Source: Bisbaumannia pacifica (GTDB lineage Bacteria > Pseudomonadota > Gammaproteobacteria > Pseudomonadales > Halomonadaceae). From it: a DNA stretch of 64,000 bases. Below, one piece after another: positions 56,244 to 64,000 of this stretch. Both the position numbers and the translations under genes were made by a program. Location: the NCBI RefSeq assembly GCF_007989625.1, contig NZ_BJUK01000016.1, positions 1-64,000 on the forward strand, written 5' to 3'. Every line of letters starts with the position of its first letter. Position 1 is the first letter of the stretch. Under the pieces are notes generated by a model, which did no database searches, was not told where the DNA came from, and worked only from the letters and a program-made list of their open reading frames with translations.

Positions 56244-57358
56244 GGGCGGCCCTTCGTCTTGTCGATGATCTGGGGGTGCCGCGCGGCGCGTCGCCGCAGG
56301 CGTTGGCTGGGGAGTCGCCGCAGCTTGCCGAGCTCCTCGGCCAGGGTCTGGGTCAGGCGCGCCAGTTCGCGATTCAGCCACAGGTAGCCGCTGGGGCTGA
56401 ACAGCAGGCGGCCATCCTCGGTGCGTCCCCCCTGGGCCTGATCGCCGTAGCGCTGCAGGTCGAAGGTGATGCCGTCCACCTGAATGGGCTGACCGGTGCG
56501 CACCTGATAGGCCAGGCTGCCGAGGACCCGCGCCAGGCTATGCTGGGTCTCTCTGAGGCCCGTCATGGCGTCGATGCGCTCATGCCCCGAGCGGGTGTTC
56601 CAGTGACTCTCCAGCAGCAGCTCGATGGTGGAGAGCATACGCCGTTGCAGGGAGATCAGGCTGTCCAGATCGCGACGTCGCAGGCGCCCCTCGCTATGAA
56701 TGGCATCGATCAGGCCGCGCTGCTTGACCAGTAGACCGCTGGTAGTCTTGAGGGCCTCCCGGGCGGAGGGGTCGACCCCGGCCGCGGCGCCGGTGTGGGC
56801 CTGATAGAGCCGGGCCATGGTCTCCAGGTTGTCGGCCATCAGGAAGCGCAACACATCGGTGGCCTTCTGGGGCAGCAACAGCAGGGTCACCGTCAGGCCC
56901 ACGCAGGTGCCCAGCAGCACATCGAAGCCCCGCCACAGGGCCAGGGTCAGGTCCTGGTGGCCGTCGCCGGCCACCAGCAGCAGGCTGATGGTAAACATCA
57001 GGCCGCCGTAGGCGTGGCGCTTGCCGAAGGTGATATAGGTGGCCAGGGCGATGCCCAGCAGTAGCCAGCCGAGTAGCAGGCCCGGGGGCGGGTCGGGGAC
57101 CAGGGTGATCAGGACGCCCCAGCCGACGCCGGTGACGGTACCCAGCAGGCGCTGCTTGGCCTTGTCCAGGACGCCGCCGATATGCGGCAGGTTGCCCATT
57201 ACCATGGCGGTGCTGACCAGGGCCCAGCTGCCGTGGGGGATCGGCAAGAGCGTGATGATCAGGTAGGTGATCGCTACCGCGGCACAGATTCGCAGCGCAT
57301 GAATGGGCCGTCGATGGCGGTAGTTGACGTAGGGGTCGCGAAGGCGAAACGATCTCAT
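56240..57358 (-). CDS. FUSC-family membrane protein
   Basis: A 372-residue protein with about six transmembrane helices in the first half (IHALRICAAVAITYLII onwards, with FGKRHAYGGLMFTISLLL) and a cytoplasmic helical second half, matching fusaric-acid resistance (FUSC/YccS-like) proteins. They are thought to export aromatic acids or similar compounds. The start at 57358 is chosen because conserved sequence begins there; 27 upstream codons run into tRNA-Leu. Its stop overlaps the nadB start by 4 nt, so the two may form an operon. Confidence 0.85.
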   Translation of the reverse strand: MRSFRLRDPYVNYRHRRPIHALRICAAVAITYLIITLLPIPHGSWALVSTAMVMGNLPHIGGVLDKAKQRLLGTVTGVGWGVLITLVPDPPPGLLLGWLLLGIALATYITFGKRHAYGGLMFTISLLLVAGDGHQDLTLALWRGFDVLLGTCVGLTVTLLLLPQKATDVLRFLMADNLETMARLYQAHTGAAAGVDPSAREALKTTSGLLVKQRGLIDAIHSEGRLRRRDLDSLISLQRRMLSTIELLLESHWNTRSGHERIDAMTGLRETQHSLARVLGSLAYQVRTGQPIQVDGITFDLQRYGDQAQGGRTEDGRLLFSPSGYLWLNRELARLTQTLAEELGKLRRLPSQRLRRRAARHPQIIDKTKGRP

Positions 57359-57398
57359 CGAGGAGTGCCCCGGAGCGAATGGCTCATCGAATCGATGA

Positions 57399-57485
57399 TG
57401 GTGCCCGGAGCCGGGCTCGAACCGGCACGGTGTTGCCACCGAGAGATTTTAAGTCTCTTGCGTCTACCAATTTCGCCATCCGGGC
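57399..57485 (-). tRNA. tRNA-Leu (anticodon UAA)
   Basis: A class II tRNA on the minus strand: acceptor GCCCGGA / TCCGGGC, anticodon stem AGAGA / TCTCT with loop CTTAAAA, long variable arm, GGTTCGAGCC T-arm and encoded CCA. It is the third gene in the Gly-Cys-Leu array. Confidence 0.96.
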
Positions 57486-57514
57486 GGGAGGTTCGAGCAG
57501 GGGAAGTCAAGAAA

Positions 57515-57588
57515 TGGAGGCTGGAGTCGGAATCGAACCGGCGTACACGGAGTTGCAGTCCGCTGCATAACCACTCTGCCATCCAGCC
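57515..57588 (-). tRNA. tRNA-Cys (anticodon GCA)
   Basis: Minus strand, acceptor GGCTGGA / TCCAGCC, anticodon loop CTGCAAC, GGTTCGATTCC T-arm, encoded CCA after TCC. It is the only cysteine tRNA in the window. Confidence 0.96.
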
Positions 57589-57627
57589 TCACTGAGTCGG
57601 GCCATTTTCATCACTCTTGCTTGAAAA

Positions 57628-57702
57628 TGGAGCGGGAAACGAGATTCGAACTCGCGACCCTCGCCTTGGCAAGGCGATGCTCTACCACTGAGCTATTCCC
57701 GC
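57628..57702 (-). tRNA. tRNA-Gly (anticodon GCC)
   Basis: Minus strand, acceptor GCGGGAA / TTCCCGC, anticodon stem CGCCT / AGGCG with loop TGCCA, GAGTTCGAATCTC T-arm and encoded CCA. It is the first tRNA after pgsA, as in E. coli glyW-cysT-leuZ. Confidence 0.96.
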
Positions 57703-57764
57703 CTGACTCGAGAGCGAATTATACGGATAACTGCGTGTCTGTCAAACAGTTATTGCGATCTTTC

Positions 57765-58313
57765 TTACATCGAGCGGCTCAGGTGCGGCCAGGCGGCACG
57801 CAGGTACTGGGCCATGGACCACAGGGTCAGGGCGGCGGCGGCATAGAGGGTCACGACCCCCAACTGAGCCACCGGCGAACCGGGCAGGAAGCCCAGCAGC
57901 AGCAGCAGGGCCACCATCTGCAGGGTGGTCTTGACCTTGCCGATCCAGGAGACGGCCACCAGGCCGCGCTTGCCCATCTCGGCCATCCACTCCCGCAGCG
58001 CCGAGATGACGATCTCGCGGCCGATGATCACCAGCGCCGGCAGGGTCAGCCAGAGGCTCTCGTAGCGTTCGATCAGCAGGGCCAGGGCCACCGCCACCAT
58101 CAGCTTGTCGGCCACCGGGTCGAGGAAGGCGCCGAAGGGGGTGGCCTGGTCCCAGCGCCGGGCCAGGTAACCATCCAGCCAGTCGGTGATCGAGGCCAGG
58201 GCGAAGAGGGTCGCCGCCAACGGCAGGCTCCAGCCATAGGGCAGGTAGAAGATGACCACCAGCAGGGGGATAAACGCGATGCGGGCCAGGGTGAGTAGGT
58301 TGGGGATGTTCAT
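57765..58313 (-). CDS. pgsA: Phosphatidylglycerophosphate synthase
   Basis: A 182-residue membrane enzyme joining CDP-diacylglycerol and glycerol-3-phosphate. The CDP-alcohol phosphotransferase motif is complete in [20 protein letters not shown] followed by LDPVADK. The ATG at 58313 is chosen from the conserved N-terminus ([12 protein letters not shown]); 22 upstream codons lack similarity. It lies between uvrC and the tRNA cluster, as in E. coli. Confidence 0.94.
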   Translation of the reverse strand: MNIPNLLTLARIAFIPLLVVIFYLPYGWSLPLAATLFALASITDWLDGYLARRWDQATPFGAFLDPVADKLMVAVALALLIERYESLWLTLPALVIIGREIVISALREWMAEMGKRGLVAVSWIGKVKTTLQMVALLLLLGFLPGSPVAQLGVVTLYAAAALTLWSMAQYLRAAWPHLSRSM

Positions 58314-58375
58314 CGTCGGGTCGCGTGTCCTTGCCGGGAGAGTCGAAAGGGCCATTCTACCCGCGGGGGCGGGGA

Positions 58376-60199
58376 TCATCCATGCAGGGCCTGATAAATG
58401 GTCTCGGCGAGGGCGTCGCTGATGCCGGGCACCCGTGACAGCTCGTCGCGGCTGGCCTGGCGGACGCCCTGCAGGCCGCCGAAGAAGCGCAACAGTTCGC
58501 GACGCCGCTTGGGGCCCACGCCGGGAATCGCCTGCAGGGTCGAGGTGCGCCGCGCCTTGTCGCGCTTGGCGCGATGGCCGGCGATGGCGTAGCGGTGGGA
58601 TTCGTCACGAATATGCTGAATCAGGTGCAGGGCCGGGGAGTCCGCCTCCAGGGCCAGGGGCCGCTCGGCGCCTTCCAGGAAGAGCGTCTCCAGTCCCGCC
58701 TTGCGGGTGCTGCCCTTGGCGACCCCCAGCAGGCGAATCTCGCTCAGGCCGTACGCCTCCAGCACCTCGCGGGCCATGCGCAGCTGCCCCTTGCCGCCAT
58801 CCACCACCAAGAGGTCGGGGCGCTTGCCTTCGCCCTCGGCCAGGCGCTTGAAGCGCCGGCTCAGCGCCTGATGCATGGCGCCATAATCGTCCCCGGGGGC
58901 GATGTCTTCGATGGCGTAGCGGCGGTAGTCGGAGGTCAGCGGGCCGTCGGGGCCGAAGGCCACGCAGGAGGCGATGGTCGCCTCGCCCTGGCTATGGCTG
59001 ATATCGAAGCATTCGAGGCGGGCGGGGGCGGCCGCCAGGCCCAGGGCCTGGCGCAGGGCCTCGAAGCGTCGCGCCAGCTCCGTCTGGTTGGCCAGTTGAG
59101 TGGCCAGGTGCTGTTCGGCATTGGTCTGGGCCAGTCCCAGCCACTGGGCGCGGTGGCCGCGCACCTGATGGGTCAGGCGCACCCGGCGTCCGGCTTGCTG
59201 GCTCAGGGCGGCCTGGAGCAGGTCGGCATCGGGCAGGGCCAGGCCGGTGATCACCTCTTCGGGGACCTCGCGGGCGGAGCCCAGGTAATACTGGCTGACC
59301 AGCTCGCCGAGCAGCGCCTCCGGGGCCAGGTCGAGACCATTATCGGGGGTGTGGTGATTGACGCCCAGCATGCGCCCCTGGCGGATGGTGAGCACCGCCA
59401 CGCAGAGTCCGCCGGGGCGCTCCGCCAGGGCGAAGAGGTCGGCGTCGCCGCCGCCGGTGTCCACGTACTGGCGGGCCTGGAGGCGGCGCAGCTGCTGAAT
59501 CTGATCGCGCAGTCGCGCCGCCTCCTCGAAGGCCAGCGCCTGGCTGGCGGCCTCCATGGCGCGGGTCAGTTCGTCGGTGACCTGCTCGCTCTTGCCGGAC
59601 AGGCAGAGCACCGCATGCTCCAGGTCGCGGCGGTAGTTGGCCTCGTCGATCAGCCCCACGCAGGGGGCGCTGCAACGCTGAATCTGGTACTGCAGGCAGG
59701 GCCGCGAGCGATGGGCGAAGACGCTGTCCTCGCAGTTGCGGATGCGGAAGATCTTCTGCATCAGCGACAGGCTCTCGCGCACCGCGCCGCTGCTCGGATA
59801 GGGCCCCAGGTAGCGGCCGTCATCGCGGCGCCGTCGGGCGCGCTTGTACTCCAGCGCCGGATAGGGGTGGCGATCGCTGACGAAGACGAAGGGGTAGGAC
59901 TTGTCGTCCCGCAGTAGGATGTTATAGGGCGGACGCAGCTCCTTGATCAGGGTCTGCTCGAGCAGCAGGGCCTCGGTCTCGCTATGGGTCAAGGTGACCC
60001 GGATATCGGCGATACGCGCCACCAGGGCCTGGGTCTTGGCATTGAGGGTGCCACGGAAATAGCTGGCCAGCCGTGCCCTCAGGCGCTTGGCCTTGCCCAC
60101 ATAGAGGGTATCGCCGGCGTCGTCATACATGCGGTAGACGCCGGGGCCCTGGCCGATGGTCTTGAGAAAACGCTTGGAATCGAAACTCATGGAGGTCAT
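58376..60199 (-). CDS. uvrC: Excinuclease ABC subunit C
   Basis: A 607-residue nucleotide-excision-repair nuclease. Domain order: GIY-YIG nuclease (about 15-95, [21 protein letters not shown]), a UVR motif (about 205-240), the C-terminal RNase H-like nuclease ([21 protein letters not shown]), and HhH at the end ([18 protein letters not shown]). The start could be ATG at 60199 or 60190; neither has a strong ribosome site. It lies between gacA and pgsA. Confidence 0.95.
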   Translation of the reverse strand: MTSMSFDSKRFLKTIGQGPGVYRMYDDAGDTLYVGKAKRLRARLASYFRGTLNAKTQALVARIADIRVTLTHSETEALLLEQTLIKELRPPYNILLRDDKSYPFVFVSDRHPYPALEYKRARRRRDDGRYLGPYPSSGAVRESLSLMQKIFRIRNCEDSVFAHRSRPCLQYQIQRCSAPCVGLIDEANYRRDLEHAVLCLSGKSEQVTDELTRAMEAASQALAFEEAARLRDQIQQLRRLQARQYVDTGGGDADLFALAERPGGLCVAVLTIRQGRMLGVNHHTPDNGLDLAPEALLGELVSQYYLGSAREVPEEVITGLALPDADLLQAALSQQAGRRVRLTHQVRGHRAQWLGLAQTNAEQHLATQLANQTELARRFEALRQALGLAAAPARLECFDISHSQGEATIASCVAFGPDGPLTSDYRRYAIEDIAPGDDYGAMHQALSRRFKRLAEGEGKRPDLLVVDGGKGQLRMAREVLEAYGLSEIRLLGVAKGSTRKAGLETLFLEGAERPLALEADSPALHLIQHIRDESHRYAIAGHRAKRDKARRTSTLQAIPGVGPKRRRELLRFFGGLQGVRQASRDELSRVPGISDALAETIYQALHG

Positions 60200-60325
60200 G
60201 CCGCTGTGTCTGCGGCCAGCATATCAGAGTCGGGGACCTCGTGGCCGGCCGGCTCTGGCCGATGGCTCGGGAGGCACCGCCCCCGAGCCTCTGGGTCGGC
60301 AGGCAGAGCAGTTTTCAGGCCTAGC

Positions 60326-60976
60326 CTAGGAGTCGTTGGTCTGGTAGCCCTCCACCAGCCCATAACGCAGCCCCAGGTGGGTCAGCTCCACGTCGGAGTG
60401 CACCTCGAGCTTCTCGAAGATGCGGTAGCGGTAGGTGTTGACCGTCTTGGGGCTGAGGAAGAGGCGATCGGAAATATCGCTGACCTTGTGACAGTTGACG
60501 ATCATCATCGCCACCTGCAGCTCGCGCTGGGAGAGCTGGTCGAAGGGATTGTCCTGAATGCTGATCCGCGACAGGGCCAGGCGCTGGGCCATTTCCGGGC
60601 TGATATAGCGCTGGCCGGCGAAGACGCTGCGCACGGCGTTGACCATCTCCGGCAATTCGGTGCCCTTGGAGATAAAGCCGCTGGCGCCGGCATCCAGCAG
60701 GCGCTGGGCGAAGGCGTCCTCGAGGTAGGCGGTCAGTACCAAGACCCGAATATCGCTCATTCCCTTGATGATCTTGCGGGTGGCTTCCAGTCCGCCGATG
60801 CCGGGCATGCGGATATCCATCAATACGATATCGGGACGGTGCTGGCGCGCCTGGGCGATGGCTTCCTCGCCGTCGGCGGCTTCCGCCACCACCGTGATGC
60901 CCTCTTCGGCATCCAGCATCCGGGCGATGCTGGTGCGCACCAAGTGATGATCATCTGCGACAATGACCCTGATCAA
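60326..60976 (-). CDS. gacA: GacA/UvrY-type response regulator
   Basis: A 216-residue NarL-family regulator. The receiver has D54 (VLMDIRMPG) and K in FISKGTE; the C-terminal HTH carries LSQRELQVAMMIVNCHKVSDISDRLFLSPKTVNTYR. GacA (UvrY in E. coli) works with the kinase GacS/BarA to switch on RsmY/RsmZ- or CsrB-type RNAs that titrate CsrA/RsmA. It heads the gacA-uvrC-pgsA order seen in many Gammaproteobacteria. The CsrA-like hairpins in the urease cluster make it relevant to this window. Confidence 0.95.
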   Translation of the reverse strand: MIRVIVADDHHLVRTSIARMLDAEEGITVVAEAADGEEAIAQARQHRPDIVLMDIRMPGIGGLEATRKIIKGMSDIRVLVLTAYLEDAFAQRLLDAGASGFISKGTELPEMVNAVRSVFAGQRYISPEMAQRLALSRISIQDNPFDQLSQRELQVAMMIVNCHKVSDISDRLFLSPKTVNTYRYRIFEKLEVHSDVELTHLGLRYGLVEGYQTNDS

Positions 60977-61124
60977 AGCGATACCCCGATGGCAGTTGAG
61001 TCGTCTCGATGACGGGCGTGTCGCGCCTCGTCCATGAATGCCCTAGCTTAGCTTCATTTAGGGGCGCTATCTAGCAGGGGAAGGGCCCAAGATCAGCAAA
61101 TGACGATTAATTCCGAAAAAGGGG

Positions 61125-61153
61125 TTGACGGTTTCAGGAGGGAGGCGTAATAT
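61125..61153 (+). promoter_or_regulatory. Sigma-70 promoter of tRNA-Ala
   Basis: TTGACG and TAATAT are exactly 17 nt apart, followed by a GC-rich discriminator (TCGCCTCG) typical of stable-RNA promoters. It ends 64 nt before the tRNA. Confidence 0.8.
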
Positions 61154-61217
61154 TCGCCTCGTCGCTGAGGGAGACGCCAGCAGCGACAGCCCGAATGACG
61201 CTACAGACATTCAGTGT

Positions 61218-61293
61218 GGGGCCTTAGCTCAGCTGGGAGAGCGCAACACTGGCAGTGTTGAGGTCAGCGGTTCGATCCCGCTAGGCTCCACCA
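61218..61293 (+). tRNA. tRNA-Ala (anticodon GGC)
   Basis: Acceptor GGGGCCT / AGGCTCC, anticodon stem CAACA / TGTTG with loop CTGGCAG, GGTTCGATCCC T-arm and encoded CCA. It reads GCC and GCU. Confidence 0.95.
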
Positions 61294-61306
61294 ACCGAAT
61301 CGAAGG

Positions 61307-61336
61307 AAAGCCACCGTCTAGCGCGGTGGCTTTTTT
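61307..61336 (+). terminator. Terminator of tRNA-Ala
   Basis: A stem AAAGCCACCG / CGGTGGCTTT with a 7-nt loop, followed by TTT(CG), 13 nt after the tRNA. Confidence 0.9.
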
Positions 61337-61401
61337 CGTCGTTGCTGTTTCGTCGCCGTTTCGATTCGGTGGTTCAGTGAGCGAGACGACGGAAGCGTAC
61401 C

Positions 61402-61445
61402 ACGCAAGAGGCCGGCCCCTGCTTAGCAGGACCGGCCTCTTGCGT
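61402..61445 (-). terminator. Hairpin downstream of argF
   Basis: A perfect 14-bp stem (ACGCAAGAGGCCGG / CCGGCCTCTTGCGT) with an inner CCTGC/GCAGG stem, just beyond the argF stop. A T-tract is weak. Confidence 0.65.
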
Positions 61446-61464
61446 TAAGGGGGCTGGGGCCCGT

Positions 61465-62385
61465 CTAGCCGTCCACCTTGCCCAGCAGTAGGAACTCCAG
61501 CAGGGCCTTCTGGGCATGGAGCCGGTTGCCGGCCTCCTGCCAGACCACGGCGCGGGGGTCATCCAGCAGGGTCTCGCTGATCTCCTCGCCGCGGTGGGCG
61601 GGCAGGCAGTGTAGGAAGAGGGCGTCCGGCTTGGCCAGATCGAGCAGTGCCTCGGTGACCTGGAGGTCGGCGAAGTCCCGTTCGCGCTTGGCCTGCTCCT
61701 CCTCCTGGCCCATGGAGGCCCACACATCGGTGGTCACCAGATCGGCGCCATCCACCGCCTGGCGAGGATCGCGAACCAGGCTGACCCGATCGCCCGCGGC
61801 GGCGAGGATATCCTCGCGAGGCTCGTAGCCCTCGGGGCAGCAGATGCGCAGTTGGAAGTCGAACTGGCGGGCGGCATTGATCCAGGAGTGGCACATGTTA
61901 TTGCCGTCGCCGATCCATACCGCGGTCTTGCCGCGCACGTTGCCACGCAGCTCGGTCCAGGTCATCACATCGGCGAGCAGCTGGCAGGGGTGATAGTCGT
62001 CGGTCAGGGCATTGATCACCGGCACGCTGCTGGCGGCGGCGAAGGCCTCCAGGCCCTGGTGGGAGAAGGTGCGGATCATCACTGCGTCGACCATTTCCGA
62101 GAGCACTCGGGCGGTGTCGCCGACCGGCTCGCCACGACCCAGCTGGGTGTCGCGGGACGAGAGGAAGAGGGCGTGGCCACCGAACTGCGCCATGGCGGTC
62201 TCGAAGGAGACCCGGGTGCGGGTCGAGGACTTCTCGAAGATCATCGCCAGGGTGCGGTTGGCGAAGGGCGTATAGGTGGGGCCCTGGGTCTTGAGGCCGG
62301 TCTTGATGGAGATGGCCCGACGAATCAGGTAGGCGAGCTCCTCGGGGCTCAGATCCAGCAGGGTCAGGAAATGGCGTGCCGCCAT
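61465..62385 (-). CDS. argF: Ornithine carbamoyltransferase
   Basis: A 306-residue enzyme making citrulline from ornithine and carbamoyl phosphate. The carbamoyl-phosphate site is STRTR at 54-58, HPCQ follows, and the ornithine-binding HCLPAHRG is present. The start at 62385 begins the conserved [17 protein letters not shown]. It is apparently monocistronic. No clear ArgR box was seen upstream. Confidence 0.96.
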   Translation of the reverse strand: MAARHFLTLLDLSPEELAYLIRRAISIKTGLKTQGPTYTPFANRTLAMIFEKSSTRTRVSFETAMAQFGGHALFLSSRDTQLGRGEPVGDTARVLSEMVDAVMIRTFSHQGLEAFAAASSVPVINALTDDYHPCQLLADVMTWTELRGNVRGKTAVWIGDGNNMCHSWINAARQFDFQLRICCPEGYEPREDILAAAGDRVSLVRDPRQAVDGADLVTTDVWASMGQEEEQAKRERDFADLQVTEALLDLAKPDALFLHCLPAHRGEEISETLLDDPRAVVWQEAGNRLHAQKALLEFLLLGKVDG

Positions 62386-62498
62386 GGTGTCTCTCCGCGT
62401 AAAACGACCATCCTAGCTAGCCGGGCGGTGCGGCGCAACGCGTGGGGGCAGGGCTAGCGCAGGTAAGTACACTTTCTGCTCGGTGGATCGGGGCTACC

Positions 62499-62598
62499 CT
62501 GGGGGCAGGCCGTCGCGGGGCGCTGTAAACCCCTCCCTGGGCGCTACTTTTGCCATCCCTGGCAAAAACCCCCCGCTCTGTCCTGCCCCCAGCGCCCC
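62499..62598. repeat. Structured intergenic element between argF and grxD
   Basis: The 335-nt gap 62386-62720 has no gene but holds nested inverted repeats: CTGGGGGCAGG (62499-62509) with CCTGCCCCCAG (62582-62592); GGGGCGCTG (62517-62525) with CAGCGCCCC (62590-62598); and the hairpin TTTTGCCA-TCCC-TGGCAAAA (62548-62567). The first two pairings share 62590-62592 and cannot form together. Confidence 0.6.
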
Positions 62599-62720
62599 TC
62601 AGTCATTCCAACTGAAAGGGGGCGCCGTGGCGGGGTGGGTGTCGCGCCGGGGCTGTTTTCGCCGCCGGGGATCAGTAGAATGGGCGCCAAGCTCACAGTC
62701 ACCGTCGAGAAGGAATCCCC

Positions 62721-63065
62721 ATGAGCACCACCATCGACACCATCAAGCAGCAGATCGGCGAAAACCCCATCCTGATCTACATGAAGGGCTCTCCCCAACT
62801 GCCGCAGTGCGGCTTCTCCGCCCAGGCGGTGCAGGCGCTGATGTCCTGCGGCGAGCGCTTCGCCTTCGTCAATATCCTCGATAACCCGGATATTCGCGCC
62901 GAGCTGCCCAAGTACGCCAGCTGGCCCACCTTCCCGCAGTTGTGGGTCGACGGCGAGCTGGTCGGCGGCTGCGATATCATCGTCGAGATGTACCAGAACG
63001 GCGAACTGGAGACCCTGATCAAGGCCACCGCCGCCAAGCATAAGGACGACCAGCCGGAAGCCTGA
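62721..63065 (+). CDS. grxD: Monothiol glutaredoxin (Grx4 type)
   Basis: A 114-residue glutaredoxin with the CGFS active site at residue 30 (PQCGFSAQA) and the glutathione-binding SWPTFPQLWVDGELVGGCDI stretch. Such proteins carry and transfer [2Fe-2S] clusters. GAAGGAA precedes the ATG. A structured intergenic element lies upstream, and a terminator hairpin follows. Confidence 0.96.
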   Translation: MSTTIDTIKQQIGENPILIYMKGSPQLPQCGFSAQAVQALMSCGERFAFVNILDNPDIRAELPKYASWPTFPQLWVDGELVGGCDIIVEMYQNGELETLIKATAAKHKDDQPEA

Positions 63066-63090
63066 GGTCGTCAGCGGAACGCCGGAAGAC

Positions 63091-63123
63091 AATCGCTCCC
63101 ATGGCCTGGCCATGGGGGCGATT
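63091..63123. terminator. Hairpin between grxD and rnt
   Basis: A 14-bp stem with one G-T pair (AATCGCTCCCATGG / CCATGGGGGCGATT), loop CCTGG, between the convergent genes grxD and rnt. Confidence 0.7.
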
Positions 63124-63149
63124 TGCATTAGGCGGCTATCCCGCCGGCC

Positions 63150-63815
63150 CTAGACCTCTTCCAGGCCCTGCTCTCGCTGGGCCAGGTTCCAGCCCCCCAG
63201 GTCCTTGAAGCGGTTGACGATGGCGCAGAACAGTTCGGCGGTGCGCTCGGTGTCGTAACGGGCCGAGTGGGCCTCGGTGTTGTCGAAGGCGATGCCGGCG
63301 GCGCGACAGGCGCGGGCCAGCACCGTCTGGCCATAGACCAGGCCGGAGAGGCTGGCGGTATCGAAGCTGGAGAAGGGGTGGAAGGGGTTGCGCTTGATGC
63401 CGCAGCGGTTGACGGCGGCATTCAGGAAGCCGTGGTCGAAGGCGGCGTTATGACCCACCAGGATGGCCCGGGTGCAGCCATTGGCCTTGACCGCCTTGCG
63501 CACCGGGCGAAAGATCTCGCCGAGCGCCTCCGCCTCGCCGAGGGCGACCCGCTGGCGCAGGGGATCGTCGAGCTTGATGCCGGTGAAGTCCAGCGCCGAC
63601 TGTTCCACATTGGCGCCCTCGAAGGGGGTCACATGGAAGGCGTAGGTGGCGTCCGGCATCAGGTTGCCTTCCGGGTCCATGCTCAGGGTCACGGCGGCGA
63701 TCTCGAGGATCGCATCGCTCTCGGCATTGAAGCCACCGGTCTCCATGTCCACCACCACCGGCAGAAAACTCCGAAAGCGCTGCGCCATCATTTCGCGGGC
63801 GATTGCCTCGCTCAT
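63150..63815 (-). CDS. rnt: Ribonuclease T
   Basis: A 221-residue DEDDh 3'-5' exonuclease that trims tRNA and other stable RNA 3' ends. The catalytic residues are D23 and E25 ([10 protein letters not shown]), the aspartate in [11 protein letters not shown], and the histidine and aspartate in [14 protein letters not shown]. The ATG at 63815 follows GGGAGAGGGG; 23 upstream codons are not conserved. It is convergent with grxD. Confidence 0.96.
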   Translation of the reverse strand: MSEAIAREMMAQRFRSFLPVVVDMETGGFNAESDAILEIAAVTLSMDPEGNLMPDATYAFHVTPFEGANVEQSALDFTGIKLDDPLRQRVALGEAEALGEIFRPVRKAVKANGCTRAILVGHNAAFDHGFLNAAVNRCGIKRNPFHPFSSFDTASLSGLVYGQTVLARACRAAGIAFDNTEAHSARYDTERTAELFCAIVNRFKDLGGWNLAQREQGLEEV

Positions 63816-64000
63816 GCCCCTCTCCCTTGCCAATTCATGTTCGTCCCTGGCGATGGACCGCCCGGGTGGGGCGGATTCTAGCATCTTTGCCCCCGCCTGG
63901 CGCCAGGCGGCGGTATTCGACGCCGACCAAGGGCGCTATACTGAGGCGCTCGAAACCCCCAGGCTGTGGCAGGCTTTTCCGCCGCAGCGTCTTGCATGAG
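63816..64000. other. Non-coding end of the window upstream of rnt
   Basis: This stretch includes a TATACT at 63937-63942, probably the -10 of a rightward promoter, and an ATG at 63996-63998. A gene may begin at the very edge, but too little sequence is present to name it. Confidence 0.3.

Noticed and set aside
62483-62884. A 133-codon open frame before and into grxD
   Set aside because: The first part lies in the palindromic intergenic element, and the second part overlaps grxD in another frame. Composition is not gene-like.

Overview
The window is chromosomal core DNA from a GC-rich gammaproteobacterium. The best guess is a Halomonas-like member of the Halomonadaceae. This is inferred from gene content and order: phhABC with a divergent phhR, folE-folX, tctCBA, urease with a HupE-type permease, bioBFHCD without bioA, and gacA-uvrC-pgsA followed by Gly, Cys and Leu tRNAs. 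No rRNA, CRISPR array, prophage, plasmid origin or intact insertion sequence was seen. Genes are densely packed, with many 1-4 nt overlaps.

Layout. 0-6.6 kb: a purine-type NCS2 permease behind a RutR-like operator, then phenylalanine catabolism (phhABC) with its regulator phhR. 6.6-13.3 kb: recQ, a truncated haemoglobin, a PAS-GGDEF cyclase, cfa, a small thiamine-binding-type protein and fdhA. 13.5-21.3 kb: argP/argO, hpd, an NSS transporter, cobA and an acyl-CoA dehydrogenase. 21.3-28.3 kb: a solute-binding protein, TctDE-type two-component system and IclR regulator, divergent from tctCBA. 28.3-34.8 kb: the urease cluster ureDABCEFG-hupE. 34.9-43 kb: a PLD protein, tRNA-Leu, bioBFHCD, comF and srkA. 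43-49.1 kb: folE-folX, gabD and groESL. 49.3-57.4 kb: fxsA, an SDR, a ComEA-like protein, pyrF, lapAB, ihfB, sdhE-ygfX, nadB and a FUSC protein. 57.4-64 kb: Leu/Cys/Gly tRNAs, pgsA, uvrC, gacA, tRNA-Ala, argF, grxD and rnt.

How genes work together. PhhA hydroxylates phenylalanine, PhhB recycles its pterin, PhhC transaminates tyrosine and Hpd continues the pathway. FolE and FolX can supply a monapterin-type cofactor. Three near-identical TyrR/PhhR-like boxes, one at phhA/phhR and two before hpd, tie the pathway together. Urease has a near-consensus sigma-54 promoter with two NtrC-like sites 31 bp apart, which predicts nitrogen control. The ureF-ureG spacer adds two hairpins with AGGGA loops that look like CsrA/RsmA sites, and the window also encodes GacA.

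I did not find a gene set that is clearly an undescribed system. The most unusual signals are non-coding or at gene ends: duplicated 3' ends (often with the stop codon) just downstream of several genes, the CsrA-like hairpins in the urease cluster, a palindromic element between ureA and ureB, a 25-bp perfect palindrome beside groEL, and a structured element before grxD.
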